A stretch of 64,000 bases of DNA from Bacteroidota bacterium (lineage in GTDB: Bacteria > Bacteroidota > Bacteroidia > Bacteroidales > F082): assembly GCA_018830105.1 (NCBI GenBank), contig JAHJTC010000024.1:281253-345252 (forward strand). The letters run 5' to 3'. Under the pieces are notes generated by a model. It saw nothing but the letters and a program-made list of their open reading frames with translations. It searched no databases and had not been told where the DNA came from. Numbering within the stretch: the stretch's first letter is position 1; each line of letters begins with the position of its first letter. Both the position numbers and the translations under genes were made by a program. Shown one piece after another: positions 35,545-44,447 of the stretch.

Positions 35545-35718
35545 AAAACCACTAAAAAATTGTGCAAATACTGTTAAATAACTCTGTATGGGTCAGCCAT
35601 ATTAAAACATCATGGTATGTTTTAAAAATCTGATTACATGATATTTACTAATCATTTGGTGCTTATTTAGAATCATGTTAATTAAGCGCAAAACAGGCTA
35701 CTTATTTAATTTTTCCGT

Positions 35719-35726
35719 TAAATTTG
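35719..35726 (+). promoter_or_regulatory. possible -7 box for the first C25 peptidase
   Basis: TAAATTTG matches TAnnTTTG 48 bases before the ATG at 35774. No clear -33 TTTG at the right distance. The gap 35545-35773 has no ORF. Confidence 0.4.
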
Positions 35727-35773
35727 TCAGCGATTGCTTAAATTAACGAAATCATCAACACTTAATTGATTAA

Positions 35774-38700
35774 ATGTTAACCCAAATGAAAAAATTTTAT
35801 TCCTTATTTGCCATTGGCAAAATCTTTTTAATTGCAGGTATTGTTGCTACAACAAGCCTGCTTTTTAGTTCCCAACTCAATGCACAAAGTTTGTCCATTG
35901 ATTTTGGAAAGACCTCAACCGGAACACAAGTAATTGAGGACAATATGCAGCTTTTAAGCGCCAGTTTTTCCTATCCCGGAATTAACACCTTCGCTGTTGA
36001 AACTTCAAAAGGAAAATTCAATGAAATTGCAATTCCTAATGCCTTTTCTATTGGAAGTATCGGAACACCAAAACTTCCTGCCACCAAAGAACTCATCGAA
36101 ATTCCATTTGGTGCCGAGGTTTCGGTAAACGTAATTAATTACACTGTAAGTGAATACAAATTAAGTGATTACGGTATTGAGCATTTGATTATGCCCGTTC
36201 AGCCTTCATTACGCAAAGATCAGGCGATTGATGAAGTAACTTTTGAATATGACACAAAAACTTATCAGAAAGATGCTTTTATCACACCCGAACTTGCTTC
36301 TGTTGAAGTGCTCGGTGTTATGCGTAACTACAGAATTGCACGCCTAACAATTGCCCCCGTAAGTTACAATCCCGTTCAGGGAATTATCAGAGTTTATAAC
36401 GATATCGAAGTTCAGATAACTTATAGCAATGTTGACGAAAGCTTAACTGAATATGTTAAAGCATCAACTTATTCACCCTATTTTTCATCTATGCAACAAG
36501 CATTTCTGAATAATCCTACCAACAGAGAATATCCTGATCATCCGGATTTGACAACTTATCCTGTTAAATATCTCATCGTATCAGATCCGATGTTTGAAGC
36601 TGATTTGGCTCCATTTATCGAATGGAAAACCAAAAAAGGTTTTGAAGTTGTTGTAGCCTATACTGATGAAATTGGAACCAGCTACAGCCAAATTCAAACT
36701 TATGTTCACGATCAATACAATGCAGGCTCACCAGACGACCCTGCTCCAAGCTTTGTGCTTTTTGTTGGTGACACTCCACAAATTCCTGCCACTCAGGGTT
36801 CTTCTTCAGGTAAGATGACCGACCTGTATTATGCCAGTGTTGATGGCGACTATTTCCCTGAAATGTATTACGGACGTTTTTCAGCCACCAATAGCGCACA
36901 ACTGGCACCTTATATCGAGAAGACATTGTATTACGAACAGTATGAGTTTTCGGATGCCAGCTATCTTGACGATGTTACACTCATTGCCGGGGGCGACGGC
37001 ACTTGGAATCCACGCGTTGGTCAGCCAACTGTAGAATACGGTACCGAAAACTATTTCAATTCAGCACATGGCTACGTAAATGTAAACGATTATCTTACAA
37101 ATCCTTACACAGGATGTTACGATCCAGCTCGTATTGCTGTGAGCATGATTAATTATACAGCTCACTGTAGCGAAACTTCTTGGGGAGATCCTAACCTTTC
37201 ACAATCAGCAGTTAATAATTTTGTTAATCAGGATAAATATCCATTGGCCATTGGAAACTGTTGTTTAGCAGCTGATTTTGGATATCCCGAGTGCATGGGC
37301 GAAACCTGGATGCGCGCTGCTAATAAAGGTGCTGTAGCTTATATTGGTTCGTCACCAAGTTCGTATTGGTTCGAGGATTTCTATTGGTCAGTAGGTGCTT
37401 TCCCTATTCAGGGAACTAATGACGGTTATGTGCCAACCTATGAAGAAACAACCTGGGGTGCTTACGACGGACCTTTTGTAAGTGATTATGTAACTACAGG
37501 TGCTATTGTATTTATTGGAAACCTCGCCGTTACAGAAGTACACGTACAAGGCTATCCAAGTCACTCAAGCCCTACTTATTACTGGCAAGCATATAATGTA
37601 TTGGGAGATCCTTCTCTTGTAATCTATAACACCCAGGGTGAAGATAATACTGTGTCACATATGCCCATTTTGCCTATTGGCCTCGAAACCTATGAAGTTA
37701 CTGCTGATGCGGGTTCTTATGTTGGCATCTCAAAAGATGGTGTTTTACATGGTGCTGCACTTGTTGGAGAAACTGGCGTTGTTGAAGTAGAAATTGACCC
37801 CATATTATCTTCAGGCATGGTGGATATTGTCGTTACCAAACCACAGTATATTCCTTATATGGTTCAGGTTCCTGCAGCCGCGCTCGAAGGCCCTTATGTA
37901 GTTCTTGATGAATATATCATCAATGATGAAAACGAAAACGGACAGGCCGATTACACCGAAGCCTTTACAACCGATATTACCCTTAAAAATGTTGGAGCAG
38001 ATCCTTCAACAGCTATTACCGCTACTATCGTTGGAGAAGATGATTATTTGACTTTGACTGGAGCTGCATCTGTTGATTTCGGATCAATCGTTGACGGCGA
38101 AACAGCTACAGTTGCTGATGCATTCAGTTTTCAGGTAGCTGACTTTGTTCCCAACGAACATATTGCTGCTTTTGTTATCGAGGCCACCGACGGCACCGAA
38201 GTTTGGGAAAGCAATATGATGATCACGCTGTACGCACCTGTTCTTGAAATTGATGAAGAAATTACTGTTGACGATGCTTCCGGAAACGGCGATGGTATCC
38301 TTGATCCAGGCGAGACCGCAGACCTTATCGTAACGGTATCCAATACAGGCGGAAGTGATGCCTTTGACCTGGCAACGACAATTGTATCCTCAGATCCAAT
38401 GCTTGTAGTAAATACTGCAACCGTTGATCAGGATGCACTTGCGGCAGGCGAATCTGTTGAATTGGCATTTAACGTATCAGCAAGCAGTGATTCCCCGATT
38501 GGATATCCTGTTAATATCAGTATGGCAGCTAATGCTGGTCCTTCCGGCTTATATACTGCCACGCAAAATGGCATGGTGGTTATTGGCCTGATTCCTGATT
38601 ATTTAATGGCCAATGGAACTGTGGAAACCTGCGTAGGTAATTTTTACGATACAGGCGGAATAGGCGGAGAATACAGCAATAGCGAAAACCTGACGATGAC

Positions 38701-39709
38701 TTTTATGCCATCGATGACAGGTGGAGTGGTCAAAGCCGACTTTATCGCCTTTGAAACGGAAAGTGGCTACGACTACTTACACATTTATGATGGTGATAAT
38801 GCTATGGCTCCTCAGATACCCGGAAGCCCGTTCAATGGAACAACCGGCCCCGGAATGGTGCAGGCCACCAATGACTTAGGCGCATTGACCTTCAAATTTA
38901 CCTCTGATGGTTCTGTTACAAAGAGCGGCTGGCATGCAGAAATCAGTTGCTTTATTGATCAGGATTTGGCTGCTAACATCACTTCTACACCAGCAGAAAT
39001 TTGTGAAGGTGGTTCAGCTGTATTAAACGCACATGCCGTTGGCGGAACAGGCAACTATACCTGCACCTGGAGTCCTGCCTCTTCACTAAACGACCCAAAT
39101 GCTATGATGCCTATTGCATCACCCGAAGAAACAACAACCTACACCGTTGTTGTTGACGACGGAGAAACAACTGTTGAAGCAGACTACACCCTTGTGGTGC
39201 ATGATATGCCAGAACTGGAGCTTGGTAGCGACACTATTGTTTGTGCCTATGACGAAATCACACTAGATGCCACCATTTTAAACGGTTTTGCCTATGTGTG
39301 GAGCCCGGGCGGCGAAACAACAGCAACTATCACAGTTGATTCAACAGGAGTTGGATTGGGTTCGCAAACCTATTCGGTAATTGCAACTGATGAGAATGGC
39401 TGTGTTGTTGAAGACGAGATCACCGTAACCTATGATGTGTGCAGTGGTTTAGACGAACAAAAACTCAATGTTTCCATTTATCCAAACCCCGCTAACAAAG
39501 TAGTTAATTTGGCTCTTCGCGGAAATGCCAGCAAGCTTGAATATACACTGCTCAATTATCAGGGCAAGGAAGTTTACTCAAAAGATTTTGGCAGCTTTAG
39601 TGGTTCAGAAATCCAACAGATTAACCTAAGCGCTTATGCCCGGGGCATTTATTACCTCCGATTGAATACCGGCGATTCGGTTACAATTCATAAAATAGTT
39701 ATTCAATAA
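35774..39709 (+). CDS. gingipain-like C25 cysteine peptidase with CUB-like and T9SS type A domains
   Basis: 1311 residues. Seen: signal peptide (1-38, ends SSQLNAQ), C25 propeptide (~40-240), peptidase C25 domain (~255-610), Ig-like part, two CARDB-like modules (~690-950; DENENGQADYTE and GNGDGILDPGETADL), a CUB-like domain (~955-1070; GYDYLHIYDGD), a PKD-like module (~1075-1150), and a type A T9SS sorting domain (VSIYPNPANKVVNL ... GIYYLRLN). The catalytic pair is His464 (NYTAHCSETSWG) and, by alignment to the gingipain ACxNGxF motif, Cys497 (NCCLAADF). Both neighbours are altered: HC instead of HG, CC instead of AC. Probably an exported protease that matures by propeptide removal. A second paralogue follows; a terminator lies between them. 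Confidence 0.9.
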   Translation: MLTQMKKFYSLFAIGKIFLIAGIVATTSLLFSSQLNAQSLSIDFGKTSTGTQVIEDNMQLLSASFSYPGINTFAVETSKGKFNEIAIPNAFSIGSIGTPKLPATKELIEIPFGAEVSVNVINYTVSEYKLSDYGIEHLIMPVQPSLRKDQAIDEVTFEYDTKTYQKDAFITPELASVEVLGVMRNYRIARLTIAPVSYNPVQGIIRVYNDIEVQITYSNVDESLTEYVKASTYSPYFSSMQQAFLNNPTNREYPDHPDLTTYPVKYLIVSDPMFEADLAPFIEWKTKKGFEVVVAYTDEIGTSYSQIQTYVHDQYNAGSPDDPAPSFVLFVGDTPQIPATQGSSSGKMTDLYYASVDGDYFPEMYYGRFSATNSAQLAPYIEKTLYYEQYEFSDASYLDDVTLIAGGDGTWNPRVGQPTVEYGTENYFNSAHGYVNVNDYLTNPYTGCYDPARIAVSMINYTAHCSETSWGDPNLSQSAVNNFVNQDKYPLAIGNCCLAADFGYPECMGETWMRAANKGAVAYIGSSPSSYWFEDFYWSVGAFPIQGTNDGYVPTYEETTWGAYDGPFVSDYVTTGAIVFIGNLAVTEVHVQGYPSHSSPTYYWQAYNVLGDPSLVIYNTQGEDNTVSHMPILPIGLETYEVTADAGSYVGISKDGVLHGAALVGETGVVEVEIDPILSSGMVDIVVTKPQYIPYMVQVPAAALEGPYVVLDEYIINDENENGQADYTEAFTTDITLKNVGADPSTAITATIVGEDDYLTLTGAASVDFGSIVDGETATVADAFSFQVADFVPNEHIAAFVIEATDGTEVWESNMMITLYAPVLEIDEEITVDDASGNGDGILDPGETADLIVTVSNTGGSDAFDLATTIVSSDPMLVVNTATVDQDALAAGESVELAFNVSASSDSPIGYPVNISMAANAGPSGLYTATQNGMVVIGLIPDYLMANGTVETCVGNFYDTGGIGGEYSNSENLTMTFMPSMTGGVVKADFIAFETESGYDYLHIYDGDNAMAPQIPGSPFNGTTGPGMVQATNDLGALTFKFTSDGSVTKSGWHAEISCFIDQDLAANITSTPAEICEGGSAVLNAHAVGGTGNYTCTWSPASSLNDPNAMMPIASPEETTTYTVVVDDGETTVEADYTLVVHDMPELELGSDTIVCAYDEITLDATILNGFAYVWSPGGETTATITVDSTGVGLGSQTYSVIATDENGCVVEDEITVTYDVCSGLDEQKLNVSIYPNPANKVVNLALRGNASKLEYTLLNYQGKEVYSKDFGSFSGSEIQQINLSAYARGIYYLRLNTGDSVTIHKIVIQ

Positions 39710-39720
39710 CAATTACACAA

Positions 39721-39756
39721 AAACGTACCGTAGGCCAAGCACTGCGGTACGTTTTT
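39721..39756 (+). terminator. terminator between the two C25 genes
   Basis: Arms AAACGTACCG (39721-39730) and CGGTACGTTT (39745-39754) with a 14-base loop and a T run, starting 12 bases after the first stop and ending 22 bases before the next ATG. Confidence 0.85.
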
Positions 39757-39778
39757 GCCTAAAATCAAAACACACACT

Positions 39779-42700
39779 ATGAGAAATTTATTCATTAGCC
39801 TTTTGCTGCTGGTTTTTGCAAGCGCTGGTTTTGCGCAGCAGTGGCATCCCATCGATCAGCAACATCCTTCGAAGATACAGCAGGAGCTTATCCAATCAGA
39901 TGAAAATCAGATTGTGGTTTCCTTTAAATTACCCGGATTCTTTTCGACCACTGTGGAAACACCCCGTGGAAAAGAAGCCATCATTAGCGTGCCAAAAATG
40001 GTTTCAATGCTCGAAACCGGCGCACCGGATCTGCCTCTTTATGCCGTTTCTGCTATCATTGGCGATAATGCTTTAATGGAGGTTGAAATTGTAAATGCTA
40101 CTTATACCGATTTCGAAAACTTTGAGATCGCACCTTCCAAAGGGAACTTCAGTCGCGATATCGATCCGGCTACCGTTCCTTATACCTATGGTTCGATGTA
40201 TGACGAAAACAGCTTTTATCCTGCAAACAGGTCTTCACTGCAAGAACCTTATATCCTGAGAGATTACAGGGGTCAGGTAATGAGCATTTATCCCTTTGCT
40301 TACAACGCGCAAACCAAAACCCTGCGCGTATTTCATAATTTAACCGTTAAGATGATCAAAACCGGTGAAGGCGGAGCTAACCAACTCACCAGAAAAAGTC
40401 CTCAAATCACAACAGACAAGGAATTTGAACATCTTTACGCCAATCATTTTATCAACTATGGTGAAGCCCAAAACCGTTATCCGGTAGTCGCTGAAGAGGG
40501 TAATATGATCGTGATCAGCCATGGCCCCTTCATGGAAGCTATGGAGCCCTTTGTAGCCTGGAAAAAAAGAATCGGGCGACCAATCGAAATGTTTGATGTA
40601 GCCACTATCGGGACAACTCCTACAGCAATCAAAGATTTTGTATCTGCTTATTACACTGATAACGGACTAACGCATATCCTTTTAGTAGGTGACCACCAGC
40701 ATGTTCCAAGTTACAACAACAGCAGTTCCGGCGGCTATTCAGATAACTACTATGGTTATCTGGAAGGAACCGACTCTTATAATGAAGCTTTTGTGGGTCG
40801 TTTCTCAGCCGAAACAACTACACATGTAGAAACAATGGTTCAGCGTATTCTAGCCTTTGAACGCGATCTGGACGAAACTGCCGACTGGGTGAATATTGGC
40901 ATGGGTATAGCACGCAACGAAGGCGCCGGTGGCGGACATAACGGCGGCGAAGCAGATTATGTGCATATGAATTACATTCGCGACAGTCTCTTAAATTACA
41001 CTTATGCCACTGTGCATCAGGAATATGATGGAAATGTCCCGGGTATGACAAATACTACAGCTGCCGATATTTCTGAAAATATCAACAACGGAACCAGTAT
41101 AATCAATTATTGTAACCACGGCTCACAAAACAGCTGGAGCGTTGGCGGTTACAATAGCGGAAATGTGGATGCACTCACCAATACCGATCGCTGGCCTGTG
41201 ATATGGGCTGTAGCTTGCGACAATGGTAAATTCACCAATGGAAGCTGTTTTGCCGAAGTCTGGACTAGAGCAACCCACAACGGAGAGCCTGCGGGAGCTA
41301 TAGGCACCATGATGTCGTGGATTTCACAACCCTGGCAGCCTCCAATGACCGGACAGGACGAAATGGTTACCATTTTGGTCGAAGGTTACGAAAACAATAT
41401 CAAACGTACTTTGGGTGGAAATTCCATCAATGGAAGTATGAAAATGGTTGACCTGCATGGAAGCTCTGGCAGATCAACCCATGATACCTGGATTCTTTTC
41501 GGAGATCCTTCGATGACCATGCGTACGGATGTTCCGGCACAAATGACTGTTTCGCACCCCACAACCCTATTTCTGGGCATGCAGGAACTTACCGTTAATG
41601 CCGATGCCGAAGATGCCATCGTAACCCTCACCTGGGAAGGCGAAATTTTAGCATCAGCTTATGTTGAAGGCGGACAAGCCATTCTCACTTTCCCTGCTTT
41701 AGCAGAAGTTGGCATGTTAGATATTACGGTTTTTGGTTACAATAAGGTGACCTATATGTCAGAGATCGAAGTGATTCCTGCCGAAGGACCTTTTATTGGC
41801 TTTGTAGGCTATGAAATTAATGATGAAACAGGCAATAACAACGGACTGATCGATTATAACGAAAATATCAGCCTTGGATTAACACTGGAAAATCTTGGTG
41901 TTGAAACTGCTAATGATTTGATCGCAACTTTATCTACCGAAAGCCCTTATGTTAGTTTCAGTGATGACACAGAATCGTATGGTGCTATTGCTGCCGGCGA
42001 AGAAATGTCGATTGCCAATGCCTTCAGTTTTGAAGTTTCTGACGACATCCCTGACATGACAAGTATTGCTTTTGATTTAGTGATAACTGGAACTGATGAT
42101 AGCTGGGAAGCCAGTTTCTCAATTAATGCCCATGCACCTTTGCTTAGTATTGGTAGTTACAGCATTGCTGACAATTCAGGAAACGGCAACGGTCGACTCG
42201 ATCCGGGTGAAACTGCCGATATGTTCATCAGTTTTTCCAATGAAGGAAGCAGCAAAGCCTTTGATATTGTGTCATCCTTAATTGCTACAGATCCGCTTAT
42301 CACAATCAACGAAGCTACTTTTGACCTGGCAGAGCTGGATGCAGCAACCTCAGCTGAAGCCGTCTTTAACCTGAGTGTAAGTGCCAGTGCCCCAATTGGC
42401 ACAGCGATTGAACTGTTCAACCAGTTAGAAGCAGGTGCTTACAATGCCGAAAAAACTTTTGTCACAAAAGTCGGCCTGGTGCTTGAAGACTTCGAAACAG
42501 GAGATTTTACTGCATTCGAGTGGGTTTCGGGCGGAAATATGCCTTGGACTATCACTGAATCTGATACTTACGAAGGAACTTACGCTGCAGAATCTGGCGG
42601 CATTTCCGATAGTCAATCAACCCAAATGATCTTGGAATATGAAGTTAGCGTTGATGATAGTATTTCGTTCTTCCGCAAAGTCTCTTCCGAGTCGGGCTAT

Positions 42701-44215
42701 GACTATATGCGTTTCTATATCGACAACACCAAAGTTGGCGAGTGGTCGGGAAATGAAGGCTGGAGCAAGGTTGCCTATCCTGTTAATGCAGGGACGCGAA
42801 CTTTCAAATGGGAATATATGAAAGACGGCTCTGTTTCTAATGGCGACGACAATGCCATGGTAGATTATATCGTTTTCCCTGCCAGCATATCAACTACCGG
42901 CTGGGCCGGAAACGATGCAACAATCTGCCAGGGCGACACCTATCAACTGGAAGGTTCGGCTAATCATTATTCAACTGTTGAATGGACAACTTCAGGAACA
43001 GGAACATTTGATGATGCTACTATTTTAAATCCGGTTTATACCCCAGGTGATGAGGATATTACCACCGGAAGTGTGGAACTCACACTAATTGTTACAGGCG
43101 AATCTACTGTTGTTGAATCCAGCCTAACACTTGCAATCAGTGCTATGCCTGAAGCCAGCGCCGGCGAAGCAGGATTCATTTGTCAGGGCGAAAGTTTCGA
43201 CATTGTGGATGCTACAGCCCTGAACTATACTGATATTCTCTGGGAAACAAGCGGAACAGGAAGTTTTGACGATGCCACTTTACTTAATCCCGTTTATACG
43301 CCAAGTGAAGAAGATTACAATACCGGAATGATTACCCTTAGCCTTACTGCAGTTGGTGCAGGTAGCTGTGGTGATGCAATAAGTGCAACCGAACTCAGTT
43401 TCCATAGCCTGCCAACAGCTATGCTCGAAGGTGATCAAACCATCTGCGAAGGTGAACAGGCTCAGCTAACGTTTACCCTGACAGGTGAAGCTCCATGGAC
43501 AGTTATCATGGCGGATGACATGGGATCTGTTGAAATCTATGATACACCTTATACCATGATGATGACACCCGATGCACCTATGACGATGAGTCTGCTCACT
43601 GTAATGGATGGCAACGGATGTACCAACGCTGGTGAAGGATCAGCTACCATCGAAATGATGTACGCTCCATTGGCGCCCCTGGCTCCCACAGCACCAGATA
43701 GCGTTGACTACGCCGAAACTACTGTTTCTACTATAACCATTGAAGCAGTTGAAGGCGCTACCGCTTACGAATGGGCTGTAGAACCTGCCGAATCCGGTAC
43801 TTTCGAAGGTGAAGGGCTGGAAGTTAGTATCAATTGGAATACTGCTTACATTGGAGAAGCTCAGCTAATGGCTAAAGCTCAAAATGATTGTGGCTGGAGC
43901 GAATGGTCGCCGGTTACTACTGTTGTGCTGGAAAGCACAGTAGGTTTTGCTGAAAATACTTCTCACGACTTTATGGTTTATCCAAATCCAAGTGATGGCA
44001 ACATCAGGCTCGATTTTGGAAAAGAAGTAGCAGGAACTCTAAAGATCAGCCTGACAAATGCAGTAGGAAAAGTTGTTTATAAGGAAGAAATTGAAGCTAA
44101 TTCTATAAATGGAAAACATCAATTAGAATTACAACACCTTGACAACGGCATCTACCTGTTGCATGTTACTGCGGCAAATTATAGTGCAGTGAAGCAAATT
44201 GTTGTAAACAAATAG
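39779..44215 (+). CDS. second gingipain-like C25 cysteine peptidase with T9SS type A domain
   Basis: 1478 residues from the ATG at 39779; an earlier in-frame start at 39755 lies inside the terminator and would spoil the signal peptide (MRNLFISLLLLVFASAGFAQ in outline). Propeptide ~25-225, C25 peptidase ~235-590 with His447 (NYCNHGSQNSW) and Cys480 (VACDNGKFTNGSCFAE), the textbook gingipain motifs. Then two CARDB-like modules (~670-890; DETGNNNGLIDYNE and GNGNGRLDPGETADM) paralogous to those of the first peptidase, a choice-of-anchor-like domain (~900-1035; VLEDFETGDF), two tandem ~85-residue modules (~1045-1210) and a type A sorting domain (MVYPNPSDGNIRLDF ... GIYLLHV). Exported via T9SS; target proteins unknown. 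Terminator downstream. Confidence 0.93.
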   Translation: MRNLFISLLLLVFASAGFAQQWHPIDQQHPSKIQQELIQSDENQIVVSFKLPGFFSTTVETPRGKEAIISVPKMVSMLETGAPDLPLYAVSAIIGDNALMEVEIVNATYTDFENFEIAPSKGNFSRDIDPATVPYTYGSMYDENSFYPANRSSLQEPYILRDYRGQVMSIYPFAYNAQTKTLRVFHNLTVKMIKTGEGGANQLTRKSPQITTDKEFEHLYANHFINYGEAQNRYPVVAEEGNMIVISHGPFMEAMEPFVAWKKRIGRPIEMFDVATIGTTPTAIKDFVSAYYTDNGLTHILLVGDHQHVPSYNNSSSGGYSDNYYGYLEGTDSYNEAFVGRFSAETTTHVETMVQRILAFERDLDETADWVNIGMGIARNEGAGGGHNGGEADYVHMNYIRDSLLNYTYATVHQEYDGNVPGMTNTTAADISENINNGTSIINYCNHGSQNSWSVGGYNSGNVDALTNTDRWPVIWAVACDNGKFTNGSCFAEVWTRATHNGEPAGAIGTMMSWISQPWQPPMTGQDEMVTILVEGYENNIKRTLGGNSINGSMKMVDLHGSSGRSTHDTWILFGDPSMTMRTDVPAQMTVSHPTTLFLGMQELTVNADAEDAIVTLTWEGEILASAYVEGGQAILTFPALAEVGMLDITVFGYNKVTYMSEIEVIPAEGPFIGFVGYEINDETGNNNGLIDYNENISLGLTLENLGVETANDLIATLSTESPYVSFSDDTESYGAIAAGEEMSIANAFSFEVSDDIPDMTSIAFDLVITGTDDSWEASFSINAHAPLLSIGSYSIADNSGNGNGRLDPGETADMFISFSNEGSSKAFDIVSSLIATDPLITINEATFDLAELDAATSAEAVFNLSVSASAPIGTAIELFNQLEAGAYNAEKTFVTKVGLVLEDFETGDFTAFEWVSGGNMPWTITESDTYEGTYAAESGGISDSQSTQMILEYEVSVDDSISFFRKVSSESGYDYMRFYIDNTKVGEWSGNEGWSKVAYPVNAGTRTFKWEYMKDGSVSNGDDNAMVDYIVFPASISTTGWAGNDATICQGDTYQLEGSANHYSTVEWTTSGTGTFDDATILNPVYTPGDEDITTGSVELTLIVTGESTVVESSLTLAISAMPEASAGEAGFICQGESFDIVDATALNYTDILWETSGTGSFDDATLLNPVYTPSEEDYNTGMITLSLTAVGAGSCGDAISATELSFHSLPTAMLEGDQTICEGEQAQLTFTLTGEAPWTVIMADDMGSVEIYDTPYTMMMTPDAPMTMSLLTVMDGNGCTNAGEGSATIEMMYAPLAPLAPTAPDSVDYAETTVSTITIEAVEGATAYEWAVEPAESGTFEGEGLEVSINWNTAYIGEAQLMAKAQNDCGWSEWSPVTTVVLESTVGFAENTSHDFMVYPNPSDGNIRLDFGKEVAGTLKISLTNAVGKVVYKEEIEANSINGKHQLELQHLDNGIYLLHVTAANYSAVKQIVVNK
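42911..43400 (+). repeat. tandem pair of ~85-residue modules in the second C25 peptidase
   Basis: Both copies read as ICQG(D/E)..., then TSGTG(T/S)FDDAT(I/L)LNPVYTP, then a Thr/Leu-rich strand. The period is about 260 bases. Their FDDAT core is nearly identical between copies. Confidence 0.75.
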
Positions 44216-44229
44216 TTTTAATCTAACCT

Positions 44230-44268
44230 AAAAAAGCCGGCTGCCTGAAAAAGTAGCCGGCTTTTTTT
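44230..44268 (+). terminator. terminator after the second C25 gene
   Basis: Arms AGCCGGCT and AGCCGGCT flanked by A and T runs (AAAAA before, seven T after), 15 bases after the stop. The gap 44216-44447 contains nothing else I can identify. Confidence 0.88.
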
Positions 44269-44447
44269 ATTTAAGACTTGCTGAAAAACCCGAAATAGAC
44301 AATTCTGGTCAATATTAATTATCGGTGCAAGGATTTTTATTATAGACTTACAAATACCATGCAGAAACCTGCGATGAGAATTCTCCTAATTATCACAAAG
44401 CCAATCTGATAAAAGTTTTTCTGCAAGCCCTATTTAAGAAAATACGA

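Noticed and set aside
39755..39778. Upstream start for the second C25 peptidase
   Set aside because: It lies in the terminator tail and would place extra polar residues before a perfect signal peptide starting at 39779.
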